Positions 1 to 7,650 of a stretch of DNA of 64,000 bases are shown here, in pieces. A model generated the notes under the pieces. The model made no database searches and had not been told where the DNA came from. It was given only the letters and a program-made list of their open reading frames with translations. The stretch lies in contig CAJSZQ010000007.1 of NCBI GenBank assembly GCA_910574185.1, forward strand, positions 1-64,000, in the 5' to 3' direction. The position numbers and the translations under genes are program-made. Source of the stretch: Lachnospiraceae bacterium (GTDB lineage: Bacteria; Bacillota; Clostridia; Lachnospirales; Lachnospiraceae). The stretch's first letter is position 1. Each line of letters begins with the position of its first letter.

Positions 1-2
1 GT

Positions 3-224
3 GAAAAAGAAGTGAATTTATTGCAATATGTAAGCAGAAAAGACAGGATTGATTTGAATAAGCTTGCAGATTTCCCTGAGCAGACAGAGCGTCTTTTGAA
101 AGAATACACTTCGATGCCAGAGGAACGGGTTGAGGCAATTGCGCAGACAGTATTACAGAAACTGGAATATCTCAAAATGTTTCAGCAAGGGATTTCAATT
201 TGGAAAAAGAAAAATTATTGGTAG
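3..224 (+). CDS. Hypothetical protein, 5' end outside the window
   Basis: The reading frame is open from the window edge to a TAG at 222-224, so this is probably the C-terminal part of a longer protein; a GTG at 12 is the first possible start inside the window but has no convincing ribosome site. The visible 70-odd residues are charged and look helical, with a Leu/Glu-rich middle (about residues 20-55) and a basic, aromatic tail ending in KKKNYW. I recognise no family. The next gene starts 10 bases later, suggesting one transcript. The base composition is AT-rich like the rest of the 1-2390 stretch. Confidence 0.5.
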   Translation, partial: EKEVNLLQYVSRKDRIDLNKLADFPEQTERLLKEYTSMPEERVEAIAQTVLQKLEYLKMFQQGISIWKKKNYW

Positions 225-233
225 GATGAGGCT

Positions 234-524
234 ATGGAAAATGTAAAATTTGTAAAAAATGGAGACAAGCTTATCATAGGAGATGATACACAGCTTATTG
301 TGGATTTAAAAAATCAGAGGAATTATATTAAGGTTCAGGGACAATTAATACCATATTATAGAAAAGTTTTATTTAGTGATGATCTTCTTGAAGGGAAGAG
401 AGAGCAGGTGATGAATACGGCAGTACGGTATTACTATCATCAGGCCTGTGAAGTTGCAAAGGGATTGGAGCTTGCAAAAAATTACCGACAACGGGTAAAT
501 ACAACAGTTCGAGAAATTATGTGA
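234..524 (+). CDS. Hypothetical protein, 96 aa
   Basis: Small soluble protein of unknown function. ATG at 234 is preceded by an AGGATGAGG-like ribosome site. The first half (residues 1-45) reads as short alternating beta strands, the second half (50-96) as helices rich in Tyr, Arg and Lys. No signal peptide, membrane segment or known motif is visible. It sits 10 bases after the previous gene and 52 bases before the AAA ATPase, so it could be the third member of that defence-like operon or simply a neighbour on the same island. Confidence 0.55.
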   Translation: MENVKFVKNGDKLIIGDDTQLIVDLKNQRNYIKVQGQLIPYYRKVLFSDDLLEGKREQVMNTAVRYYYHQACEVAKGLELAKNYRQRVNTTVREIM

Positions 525-576
525 GTATTGTAACAAATATTAATGGCTTTAATAAAAAGTAAAAGGGAATAAAAAA

Positions 577-1851
577 ATGATTAAAAGTTTTATTTTTGAA
601 AATTTTAAAAGTTTTGAGAAAGCTGAACTAAATTTAGAATCAATTACTAGTTTAATAGGTGCAAATTCATCTGGAAAAAGCAATGCAATAGAAGGGATTC
701 ACATACTTGCAATGACAGCTACAGGGTTAGATTTGAGTGTGATTCTTGATGGAACAAGAAATAGTGACAGCCATGTGCGCGGAGGAAGCAATGCTTGCTG
801 TCGTTTTAAAACATCTTCATTTAAACTGGGGTGTCTTGTAGACTTAGATGAAAACTATGATCTGTTATATTATATTAAGATAAATGTAAATAAAAGAATA
901 TGGGTGGAAGAAGAGGCTTTGTATAAAGTACGCAACGGAAAAACATCTTTGAATGGAGAAGATAAGATTTTTAAGACAAAAAGTGTACCAAAGGATAGTG
1001 GAGATATCAAAGCGGAGTATAATGACAGAAAGAGGGGGATGAATCCAGATATCGTATGTATGAGAGTATCTTCGGTGCTGGCGCAGATGAAGAGCAAGAT
1101 TCCAATGAATACAGAAAGAGATTCGGAATGCCTCGGATATATCAATTTAGTTTTGGATAATTTGAAAAATATATTTATATTAAATCCTATTCCAGCAGAA
1201 ATGAGAGATTATGTAAGAATAACAGATAGTGATTTAAAAGAAAATTGTGAAAATATTTCTCCGGTATTATATCATTTATGTGAAGATGAAGGAAAGAAAA
1301 AAGAACTTTTGAAAGTGATTTGTGCTTTGCCAGAAAATGAAGTTTTAGGGATAGAATTTATTAAGACGAAGCTGGATGATGTGATATTTGGCCTGAAAGA
1401 AAAGTATTTAAATTCCTCAGAGATTGTGGATGCCAAAAAACTATCGGATGGCACACTACGCTGTATTGCGATTATTGCATCAATTCTGACGATTCCTGAA
1501 AATAGTACGCTTATTATAGAAGAAATAGATAATGGAATCCATCCGGGAAGAGTGCAGGCGTTGATAGACAATTTAGATGCAGTTAGTGAAAAAAGAGGCG
1601 TTGACCTTATTTTAACAACTCACAATTCTATGCTTTTAAATAAGTATGACAAAGAAAAATTGCTGGGGGTTTCAGTCGTATATCGGGATAAAGAAAAAGG
1701 AACCAGTAGATTTATTCCATTTGTAGATATTGAACAATTTCAGCAGCTATTGGTAAAAGGCGGATTAGGAGATGCTTTAATTGATGATTCTTTAATAAAA
1801 AGCATAAAGGAACCGGAAAAAATAGCAGATTATTCTTGGCTGGGGGTGTAA
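577..1851 (+). CDS. AAA family ATPase (SMC/OLD-like, AAA_21 type), probable defence protein
   Basis: ABC-class AAA ATPase of 424 residues, the kind that senses or moves on nucleic acid and drives a partner nuclease. Visible motifs: N-terminal MIKSFIFENFKSF strand pair typical of RecF/SMC-like proteins, Walker A GANSSGKSN (28-36), signature-like LSDGT (289-293), Walker B TLIIEEIDNG (311-320) and a TTHN switch histidine (347-350). There is no C-terminal TOPRIM nuclease domain, so it is not an OLD nuclease by itself; residues 60-280 form an insert of unknown fold. Only 5 bases separate it from the PIN-like gene, so the two are almost certainly co-translated and act together. Known pairs of this kind act in phage defence or as toxin-antitoxin systems; that role here is inferred. 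The gene is AT-rich compared with the chromosome beyond 2400. Confidence 0.75.
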   Translation: MIKSFIFENFKSFEKAELNLESITSLIGANSSGKSNAIEGIHILAMTATGLDLSVILDGTRNSDSHVRGGSNACCRFKTSSFKLGCLVDLDENYDLLYYIKINVNKRIWVEEEALYKVRNGKTSLNGEDKIFKTKSVPKDSGDIKAEYNDRKRGMNPDIVCMRVSSVLAQMKSKIPMNTERDSECLGYINLVLDNLKNIFILNPIPAEMRDYVRITDSDLKENCENISPVLYHLCEDEGKKKELLKVICALPENEVLGIEFIKTKLDDVIFGLKEKYLNSSEIVDAKKLSDGTLRCIAIIASILTIPENSTLIIEEIDNGIHPGRVQALIDNLDAVSEKRGVDLILTTHNSMLLNKYDKEKLLGVSVVYRDKEKGTSRFIPFVDIEQFQQLLVKGGLGDALIDDSLIKSIKEPEKIADYSWLGV

Positions 1852-1856
1852 AGTAG

Positions 1857-2342
1857 ATGAATGTTAGATTTATGGATACATCTATTGTACTAAATCTTTT
1901 GGAAATTCCCGGAAAATGTCAAGATGCAGAAAAAATAAAGTTGGAATTTAAAGAGGCAGTAGACACAAGGGAAGTTTTAATTTTGCCGATGGCTACGATT
2001 ATAGAAAGCGGAAATCATATTGCGCATATTGCAGATGGTACAGTACGTAGGGAAAAGGCAATTCGATTTCAGGAATTTTTACGGAAGACTGCGAATCAAG
2101 AGGCTCCATGGATTTTATATGGACTAGAACTTACAAAAAATGATTTACTGAAACTTGCGGAGGAATTTCCTGAAAGCGCATTAAAGATGCAAATGGGTAT
2201 CGGTGATTTGAGTATTATTCAATTTTATGATAAATATAAACGAGACGTGCCAGCTATCGGGAGAATTATGATCTGGAGTACAGATAGGCATTTGGCGGGA
2301 TATAGTGAAAATTTGACTACAAAGCGTAGGAGAAACAGATAG
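1857..2342 (+). CDS. PIN-like domain protein, predicted nuclease partner of the AAA ATPase
   Basis: A 161-residue protein with the spacing of acidic residues expected of a PIN-type, metal-dependent RNase: Asp7 in RFMDTSIVLNLL, Glu50 in ATIIESGNHI, Asp117 in GIGDLSII and Asp143 in WSTDRHLAGY. PIN domains cut RNA as toxins or as effectors of defence systems. The gene follows the ATPase by 5 bases and ends the island operon. The C terminus is strongly basic (TTKRRRNR). I see no antitoxin-like DNA-binding gene beside it, so the ATPase may be the controlling partner. Assignment rests on motif pattern only; an alignment to PIN profiles would confirm it. Confidence 0.6.
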   Translation: MNVRFMDTSIVLNLLEIPGKCQDAEKIKLEFKEAVDTREVLILPMATIIESGNHIAHIADGTVRREKAIRFQEFLRKTANQEAPWILYGLELTKNDLLKLAEEFPESALKMQMGIGDLSIIQFYDKYKRDVPAIGRIMIWSTDRHLAGYSENLTTKRRRNR

Positions 2343-2344
2343 GG

Positions 2345-3088
2345 TCAGAAAAGGAAAATGAACGATAGTAAACTTATCAGAATGCCTGCACACCTAAATA
2401 CCTGACTGGAATATATTATCAGGTATCCCAGCCCGTTTCTTGCCGCCAAAAATTCTCCAATAATGACTCCCACCAGACAAAGGCCGATATTAACCTTCAT
2501 AATATTGATAATGGCGGGAAGGGATGAGGGGAGCACCACTTTAGTCATGGCGTGGAGACGGGTGCCTTGCAGGGTATATATCAGCTTGATTTTTTCTGGG
2601 TCTACCGAAGAAAAACTGGTGTAAAGGCTTAAAATACTCCCGAAAATTGCCACCGACATACCTGCTACGATGATGGTAGTTTGGTTTGCTCCCAGCCATA
2701 CGATAAGAAGCGGGGCGAGAGCCGACTTAGGAAGGCTGTTTAGTACTACCATATAAGGGTCTAAAATTTCTGACAGCTTACGGGAAAACCACAGGGCAAT
2801 CGCAGCCAGAATGCTGATGCCGATTACCAGAAAAAAACTGATAATCGTCTCGTAGAGCGTAACGCCGATATGCACGAAAATCGTTCTATCCGTCGTCAGT
2901 TCCCAGAAGCAGAGCGCTATCTTTGAGGGACAGCTGAAGATGAAAGAGTCGATGATGCCGGTATTTGCGGTAAATTCCCATACAAAGAGGAAACTGAGCA
3001 GGATTAATACACGTGAGACACCGACTACCCGACGGTGTCTCTTCTGTATGTGCAGAAATTTCTTTTGTTCCACAGATAATTCATTCAT
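2345..3088 (-). CDS. ABC transporter permease (NitT/TauT, SsuC/TauC type), C-terminus lost at island junction
   Basis: Membrane subunit of an importer for small anions or vitamin precursors (nitrate/sulfonate/taurine/HMP family); the exact substrate is unknown. Hydrophobic segments are clear from about residue 22 on, and the EAA loop region reads LQGTRLHAMTKVVLPSSLPAI near residues 175-200. Homologues continue after a GLGYLI..SQVF motif with about 25 more residues of a final helix; here the homology stops at SQVF and is replaced by an unrelated tail RCAGILISLLSFIFLF encoded by DNA of the neighbouring island. It overlaps the ATPase gene by 8 bases, with an AAGGAG site before its ATG. The substrate-binding protein gene normally found with such permeases is absent. 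The transporter is therefore probably a remnant. Confidence 0.7.
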   Translation of the reverse strand: MNELSVEQKKFLHIQKRHRRVVGVSRVLILLSFLFVWEFTANTGIIDSFIFSCPSKIALCFWELTTDRTIFVHIGVTLYETIISFFLVIGISILAAIALWFSRKLSEILDPYMVVLNSLPKSALAPLLIVWLGANQTTIIVAGMSVAIFGSILSLYTSFSSVDPEKIKLIYTLQGTRLHAMTKVVLPSSLPAIINIMKVNIGLCLVGVIIGEFLAARNGLGYLIIYSSQVFRCAGILISLLSFIFLF

Positions 3089-3860
3089 TTCCGTTAATCT
3101 CCTTCCAGATTAAATTGAAATAATTTTTAAATTCCGGTGCGTTTCTGCGGTTCAGCGGAGTGTCCTTCTCCAAATCAAAAATAAGAGGAAGTGTCTGCTG
3201 AATCGTAGCGGGGCGAGGAGTCAGGATAATCACGCGGTCTGCCAAAGAAATGGCTTCTGACAAATCATGGGTTACAAGTATGGCAGTTTTATGTTCCTTT
3301 TTTATAATCTGTCCGATATCATCGCCGACTCGTAGTCTGGTCTGATAATCCAGAGCGGAAAAGGGTTCGTCTAATAATAGGATATCCGGTTCTAAGACCA
3401 GTGTTCGCACTAACGCGGCCCGCTGTCGCATACCTCCCGATAACTCAGAAGGTCTTGCATTTTCAAATTGTTTCAGACCATAGGTGTCTAAGAGTTCGTG
3501 GGCTTTCGCCTTTGTTTTGGTTGTGAGCATATGTTGAATTTCCAAACCGAGAATTACATTGTGATAAATGGTACGCCATTCAAATAACTGGTCGTGCTGC
3601 AGCATATAACCGATGTTGGTCGTGCTTTCTCTTAAGTATTTTCCGTTGATTTTAATGAGTCCTTTCTCTGGCTGCAGCAGACCAGAGATAATGGATAGGA
3701 GAGTGGATTTGCCGCATCCGGAGGGGCCTACGATTGCAACGAATTCCCCTTCCTTCATGGCAAATGAGATATCAATGAGTGCGCGGGTCTCCCCTTCCAT
3801 ATTATGGTAGGCGTAATAGATTGATTTCAGTTCCAGAATTTGTTCGGCATTCGATTCCAT
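3081..3860 (-). CDS. ABC transporter ATP-binding protein (NitT/TauT, SsuB/TauB type)
   Basis: ATPase subunit, 259 residues, partner of the truncated permease that overlaps its 3' end. Intact motifs: Walker A GPSGCGKST (about 44-52), Q-loop in YMLQHDQLFEW (about 85-95), signature LSGGMRQR (about 139), Walker B DILLLDEPFSALD (about 158-170) and H-loop LVTHDLSEA. This group energises uptake of nitrate, sulfonates, taurine or thiamine precursors; the substrate cannot be told. The ATG at 3860 follows an AAGGAGG site 6 bases upstream. With its permease damaged and the binding protein missing, the gene may be non-functional despite its intact sequence. Confidence 0.85.
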   Translation of the reverse strand: MESNAEQILELKSIYYAYHNMEGETRALIDISFAMKEGEFVAIVGPSGCGKSTLLSIISGLLQPEKGLIKINGKYLRESTTNIGYMLQHDQLFEWRTIYHNVILGLEIQHMLTTKTKAKAHELLDTYGLKQFENARPSELSGGMRQRAALVRTLVLEPDILLLDEPFSALDYQTRLRVGDDIGQIIKKEHKTAILVTHDLSEAISLADRVIILTPRPATIQQTLPLIFDLEKDTPLNRRNAPEFKNYFNLIWKEINGNE

Positions 3861-3895
3861 GCAGGCCTCCTTGGAGTAATATATTTTATTTGTAT

Positions 3896-3922
3896 GTTAC
3901 GGTATACGCTTTGACCGGTAAC
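3896..3922. repeat. Small GTTAC...GTAAC palindrome before the ABC genes
   Basis: Arms GTTACGGT (3896-3903) and ACCGGTAAC (3914-3922) form an inverted repeat. It ends in GTTAC/GTAAC like the larger dispersed elements of this window, and the flanking octamers ATTTGTAT and ATCTATAT agree at 6 of 8 positions, differing only by transitions. It may be a shrunken copy of that element family. It lies about 35 bases upstream of the ABC ATPase start, so it could instead be a transcription-factor operator. Confidence 0.35.
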
Positions 3923-4024
3923 ATCTATATCTTAGTTTATGGAAAAGTAAGAAAAGAGTGCTTGAAGTGACAATTAAAATGCCATATACTTAATATTTAC
4001 AGGATAGAATGAAATGAGGGACAC

Positions 4025-4660
4025 GTGAAGATGAATTATCAGAAGGAGCTTGAGAAGATAATCGCCGGACTGGAAAGAGAACACAAAGTTCCCAGACTTT
4101 TGCTGCATAGTTGCTGCGCTCCCTGCAGCAGTTATGTACTGGAATATTTAAGTCAGTATTTTTGCATAACGGTATTTTATTATAATCCCAATATATATCC
4201 GGAGTCAGAGTATTCCAAGCGGATTGTAGAACAGCAGAGGTTCATTGAAGAGCTGTCAGTCAGGCATCCGGTTTCTTTTGCAGCGGGGCCATATGAAAAT
4301 GAGCGTTTCTATGAGACGGTTTGCGGAATGGAGAGGGAAAAGGAAGGCGGAAAACGGTGTGAGCGATGTTATGAGCTGCGTTTAAGAGAAGCGGCGGTTT
4401 TAGCGAAGGATGGCAGCTATGATTATTTTACCACAACGCTGAGTATCAGTCCTTTAAAAAAAGCTGAAAAATTGAACGAGATTGGCGCAAGACTTGGAAA
4501 AGAGTATGGGGTAAGTTATCTTCCTTCTGATTTTAAGAAGAAGAATGGATATAAGCGTTCCATTGAATTGTCGGCGGAGCATCATCTTTATCGTCAGGAT
4601 TATTGTGGGTGTGTATATTCATACGAAGAAGCCAGACAGCGGAGGATAGATAAGGGTTAA
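4025..4660 (+). CDS. queH: Epoxyqueuosine reductase QueH
   Basis: QueH (former DUF208) reduces epoxyqueuosine to queuosine in tRNA, replacing QueG in many anaerobes. The protein has the family's cysteine set: LLLHSCCAPCSSYV near residue 27-40, RCERCYELRL near residue 115-124 and YRQDYCGCVYS near residue 195-205, which hold a [4Fe-4S] cluster and a second metal. Its 211 residues match the family length. Translation may start at GTG 4025 (GAGGG close upstream) or ATG 4031. It stands alone; its TAA (4658-4660) lies inside the left target duplication of the palindromic element at 4664. Confidence 0.9.
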   Translation: MKMNYQKELEKIIAGLEREHKVPRLLLHSCCAPCSSYVLEYLSQYFCITVFYYNPNIYPESEYSKRIVEQQRFIEELSVRHPVSFAAGPYENERFYETVCGMEREKEGGKRCERCYELRLREAAVLAKDGSYDYFTTTLSISPLKKAEKLNEIGARLGKEYGVSYLPSDFKKKNGYKRSIELSAEHHLYRQDYCGCVYSYEEARQRRIDKG

Positions 4661-4663
4661 CCG

Positions 4664-4782
4664 GTAACAGTTCACTGTTACGGAATCCGCCCATTTTAAA
4701 GTTTGCCTGCGGCAAAGGGGCGGATTCCTGGCTGCTTAAGTTCATTGGCTGCTAACTGCGCGGTTGCAGGCTGAACTGTTAC
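4664..4782. repeat. Palindromic MITE-like element, type A, copy 1
   Basis: 119 bp bounded by perfect 11-bp inverted ends GTAACAGTTCA / TGAACTGTTAC. Inside is a nested hairpin: GGAATCCGCCC pairs with GGGCGGATTCC around a TTTGCC/GGCAAA tip. The same sequence occurs in opposite orientation at 16639-16782. Flanking octamers GTTAACCG and GTTAATCA match at 6 of 8, a decayed target duplication; the left one contains the queH stop codon. Remaining sequence up to argH (4783-4888) shows no other structure. Confidence 0.8.
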
Positions 4783-4888
4783 GTTAATCAAACAGAAAAT
4801 GTATTTCAAGGGTTTTCAAGTAAGGATAAGTATGGTAGAATGTTAAACTGGAAATTTGAAAATAAATAACCAGAAAGAAGGACAGAAG

Positions 4889-6271
4889 ATGGCACAGTTA
4901 TGGGGCGGCCGTTTTACAAAGGAAACGGATCAGCTTGTTTATAATTTTAACGCGTCAATTTCATTTGATAAAAAACTGTATGCGCAGGATATCCGGGGCA
5001 GCATTGCTCATGTGATGATGCTTGCAAAACAGGGGATTCTTACGGATATAGAAAAAGAAAAGATTATAGAGGGATTGGAAGGCATCCTTTCAGATTTGGA
5101 AAAGAGCAAACTTATCATATCAGACGCTTATGAGGATATTCACAGTTTCGTAGAAGCGGAGTTGACTGCAAGGATTGGCGATACAGGGAAAAAGCTTCAT
5201 ACCGGGCGGAGCAGGAATGACCAGGTTGCTCTGGATATGAAGCTGTATACCAGAGATGAGATTACGCAGACAGATCATCTGTTAAAGGAGCTTCTGCGGG
5301 CGATTCTTGGCGTTATGGAGGAGCATACGGAGACAATTATGCCAGGGTTTACCCATTTGCAGAAGGCGCAGCCGATTACCCTGGCGCATCATATGGGCGC
5401 GTATTTTGAGATGTTTAAACGGGATCATGAGAGACTGCGTGATATTTATAAAAGAATGGGTACCTGTCCGCTGGGTTCCGGCGCTCTTGCTGGAACAACC
5501 TATCCGCTGGACAGAGAGTATACGGCGAAATTGCTGGGATTTGACGGTCCAACACTGAACAGCATGGACGGGGTATCGGACAGAGATTATTTAATTGAGT
5601 TTCTGTCGGCTCTCTCGATTGTAATGATGCATCTTTCCCGTTTTTCGGAAGAGGTGATTATCTGGAATTCCAATGAATATCAGTTTGTAGAGATTGACGA
5701 TGCATACAGCACCGGAAGCAGCATTATGCCTCAGAAGAAGAATCCGGATATTGCTGAGTTGGTACGTGGGAAGACTGGACGGGTATATGGAGCTTTGGTA
5801 TCGCTTCTTACCACAATGAAAGGAATACCTCTTGCATACAATAAGGACATGCAGGAGGATAAGGAGATGTGCTTTGACGCCATGGATACGGCCAAAGGCT
5901 GTATTGCACTGTTTACAGGGATGTTAAGAACCATGCGGTTCCAGACAGAGCGTATGGACAAGAGTGCAAGAAAGGGATTTACCAATGCAACAGACGCGGC
6001 CGATTATCTGGTGAATCATGGAGTTCCCTTCCGGGATGCGCATGGTATTGTAGGCAGACTGGTTCTGTATTGCATAGAGAGAGAGATTGCACTGGATGAT
6101 ATGAAACTCGAAGAATATCAGGAGATTTCACCAGTATTCGGAGAGGATATCTATGATGCCATCAGCATGGAGACCTGTGTAAATAAGCGGGTCACAGTGG
6201 GAGCGCCGGGTAAATCTGCCATGATGCAGGTAATTAAGCTATATAAGAAGTATTTGAGAGAATATGAGTAA
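4889..6271 (+). CDS. argH: Argininosuccinate lyase
   Basis: Last enzyme of arginine synthesis: splits argininosuccinate into arginine and fumarate (cytosolic homotetramer). The start is placed at ATG 4889, giving MAQLWGGRF, because GAAGGA lies 7 bases before it and homologues begin there; the open frame reaches further up to a TTG at 4856 without support. Family marks include LHTGRSRNDQVALD near residue 106-119, TFTHLQ-like GFTHLQKAQPIT near 152 and the superfamily signature TGSSIMPQKKNPD near 280. At 460 residues it has normal length. No other arg genes are nearby, and no regulatory leader is visible. Confidence 0.95.
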   Translation: MAQLWGGRFTKETDQLVYNFNASISFDKKLYAQDIRGSIAHVMMLAKQGILTDIEKEKIIEGLEGILSDLEKSKLIISDAYEDIHSFVEAELTARIGDTGKKLHTGRSRNDQVALDMKLYTRDEITQTDHLLKELLRAILGVMEEHTETIMPGFTHLQKAQPITLAHHMGAYFEMFKRDHERLRDIYKRMGTCPLGSGALAGTTYPLDREYTAKLLGFDGPTLNSMDGVSDRDYLIEFLSALSIVMMHLSRFSEEVIIWNSNEYQFVEIDDAYSTGSSIMPQKKNPDIAELVRGKTGRVYGALVSLLTTMKGIPLAYNKDMQEDKEMCFDAMDTAKGCIALFTGMLRTMRFQTERMDKSARKGFTNATDAADYLVNHGVPFRDAHGIVGRLVLYCIEREIALDDMKLEEYQEISPVFGEDIYDAISMETCVNKRVTVGAPGKSAMMQVIKLYKKYLREYE

Positions 6272-6410
6272 CCAGTCGGTTTATTTGCGCATATCCGGCT
6301 ATGCCGAGGCTTGTGGAATGGCGCCGTCGGATTTTTGATTCAGCGTAATGTGCCGCAGAGTGTTTGGAAATGTACGACCGGTTTGTTCCGGGAATGGAGG
6401 AGAAAAAGGA

Positions 6411-7496
6411 ATGAAAGAGAAGTTAAGAGTTGGTATTTTAGGAGCTACAGGCATGGTGGGACAGAGATTTATTTCCCTTCTGGAAAATCATCCTTGGTTT
6501 GAGGTTGTTACGGTGGCGGCAAGCCCAAGATCTGCCGGTAAGACTTATGAAGAGGCAGTGGGAGGGCGCTGGAAGATGACTACGCCTATGCCAGAATCAG
6601 TAAAGAATCTGGTTGTTCTGAATGTAAACGAGGTGGAGAAAGTTGCTTCTACCGTTGATTTTGTGTTCAGCGCAGTGGATATGAGCAAAGAAGAAATCCG
6701 CGCAATCGAGGAGGCGTATGCGAAGACAGAGACGCCGGTGGTATCCAATAACAGCGCTCACAGATGGACGCCGGATGTACCGATGGTAGTTCCGGAGATT
6801 AACCCGGAGCATTTTGATGTAATTGCTTCTCAGAAGGAGCGTCTCGGCACTTCAAGGGGATTTATTGCGGTGAAGCCGAACTGCTCCATCCAAAGTTATG
6901 CGCCCTGCCTGGCTGCATGGAAGGAATTTGGCCCTAAGGAATTGGTTGTTACGACTTATCAGGCAATTTCCGGTGCAGGAAAGACTTTTAAGGACTGGCC
7001 GGAGATGGTAGAGAATATTATTCCTTACATTGGCGGTGAGGAGGAGAAGAGCGAGCAGGAGCCGCTGCGTGTTCTTGGAAGAGTGGAGAATGGTCAGATT
7101 GTGAAAGCGGGCTTTCCGAAGATTACCTGTCAGTGTATCCGGGTTCCGGTGCTGAATGGACATACCGCCGCTGTATTTATTAATTTTGAAAAGAAACCGA
7201 CGAAGGAACAGTTAATTGACGCCTTGAAGAATTTCAAAGGATTTCCGCAGGAGGAAGCGCTTCCGAGCGCGCCGAAGCAGTTTATTCAGTATCTGGAAGA
7301 AGACAATCGTCCCCAGGTGAAACTGGATGTGGACTATGAAAATGGCATGGGAGTTTCGATTGGCCGTCTTCGTGAGGACAGTATGTTTGATTATAAGTTT
7401 GTGGGATTGTCCCATAATACCATTCGCGGCGCGGCGGGCGGCGCAGTGCTCTGTGCGGAGACCCTTACGGCGAAGGGATATATTGTGAAAAAATAA
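6411..7496 (+). CDS. asd: Aspartate-semialdehyde dehydrogenase (archaeal/yeast-like type)
   Basis: Reduces aspartyl phosphate to aspartate semialdehyde with NADPH, feeding lysine, threonine and methionine synthesis. Start at ATG 6411 (MKEKLRVGILGATGMVG), preceded by GGAGG and AAAAAGGA. The N-terminal GATGMVGQRF is the NADP-binding loop; catalytic Cys158 lies in KPNCSIQSY; the QCIRVPVLNGHTA segment near residue 245 holds the conserved HxxxV/active-site histidine. The protein (361 residues) resembles the archaeal/fungal branch rather than E. coli Asd. It is separated from argH by 139 bases with no recognised lysine riboswitch, and ends before a bidirectional terminator. Confidence 0.93.
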   Translation: MKEKLRVGILGATGMVGQRFISLLENHPWFEVVTVAASPRSAGKTYEEAVGGRWKMTTPMPESVKNLVVLNVNEVEKVASTVDFVFSAVDMSKEEIRAIEEAYAKTETPVVSNNSAHRWTPDVPMVVPEINPEHFDVIASQKERLGTSRGFIAVKPNCSIQSYAPCLAAWKEFGPKELVVTTYQAISGAGKTFKDWPEMVENIIPYIGGEEEKSEQEPLRVLGRVENGQIVKAGFPKITCQCIRVPVLNGHTAAVFINFEKKPTKEQLIDALKNFKGFPQEEALPSAPKQFIQYLEEDNRPQVKLDVDYENGMGVSIGRLREDSMFDYKFVGLSHNTIRGAAGGAVLCAETLTAKGYIVKK

Positions 7497-7547
7497 TTCT
7501 GTTATTTTGATAGAAGGAGATTTTAAAAGTTACTTAAAAATAAAAAG

Positions 7548-7600
7548 AGGCTGCTAAACCGAAGCTTGTTTCAAACATACTCTGGTTTAGCAGCCTTTAT
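7548..7600. terminator. Bidirectional terminator between asd and the ABC-F gene
   Basis: Arms AGGCTGCTAAACC (7548-7560) and GGTTTAGCAGCCT (7584-7596) pair perfectly over 13 bp, with A-rich sequence on the left and T-rich on the right, serving the convergent genes asd (+) and the ABC-F gene (-). Confidence 0.85.
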
Positions 7601-7650
7601 AAATATATCATATATGAGCGTTTCAAACAAAATGATGAGTGAAGACAGAT

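Noticed and set aside
6272-6410. Lysine riboswitch or T-box before asd (also checked before argH and lysA)
   Set aside because: The gaps are short and show no T-box GGTGGTACCGCG-type sequence or multi-helix riboswitch pattern.
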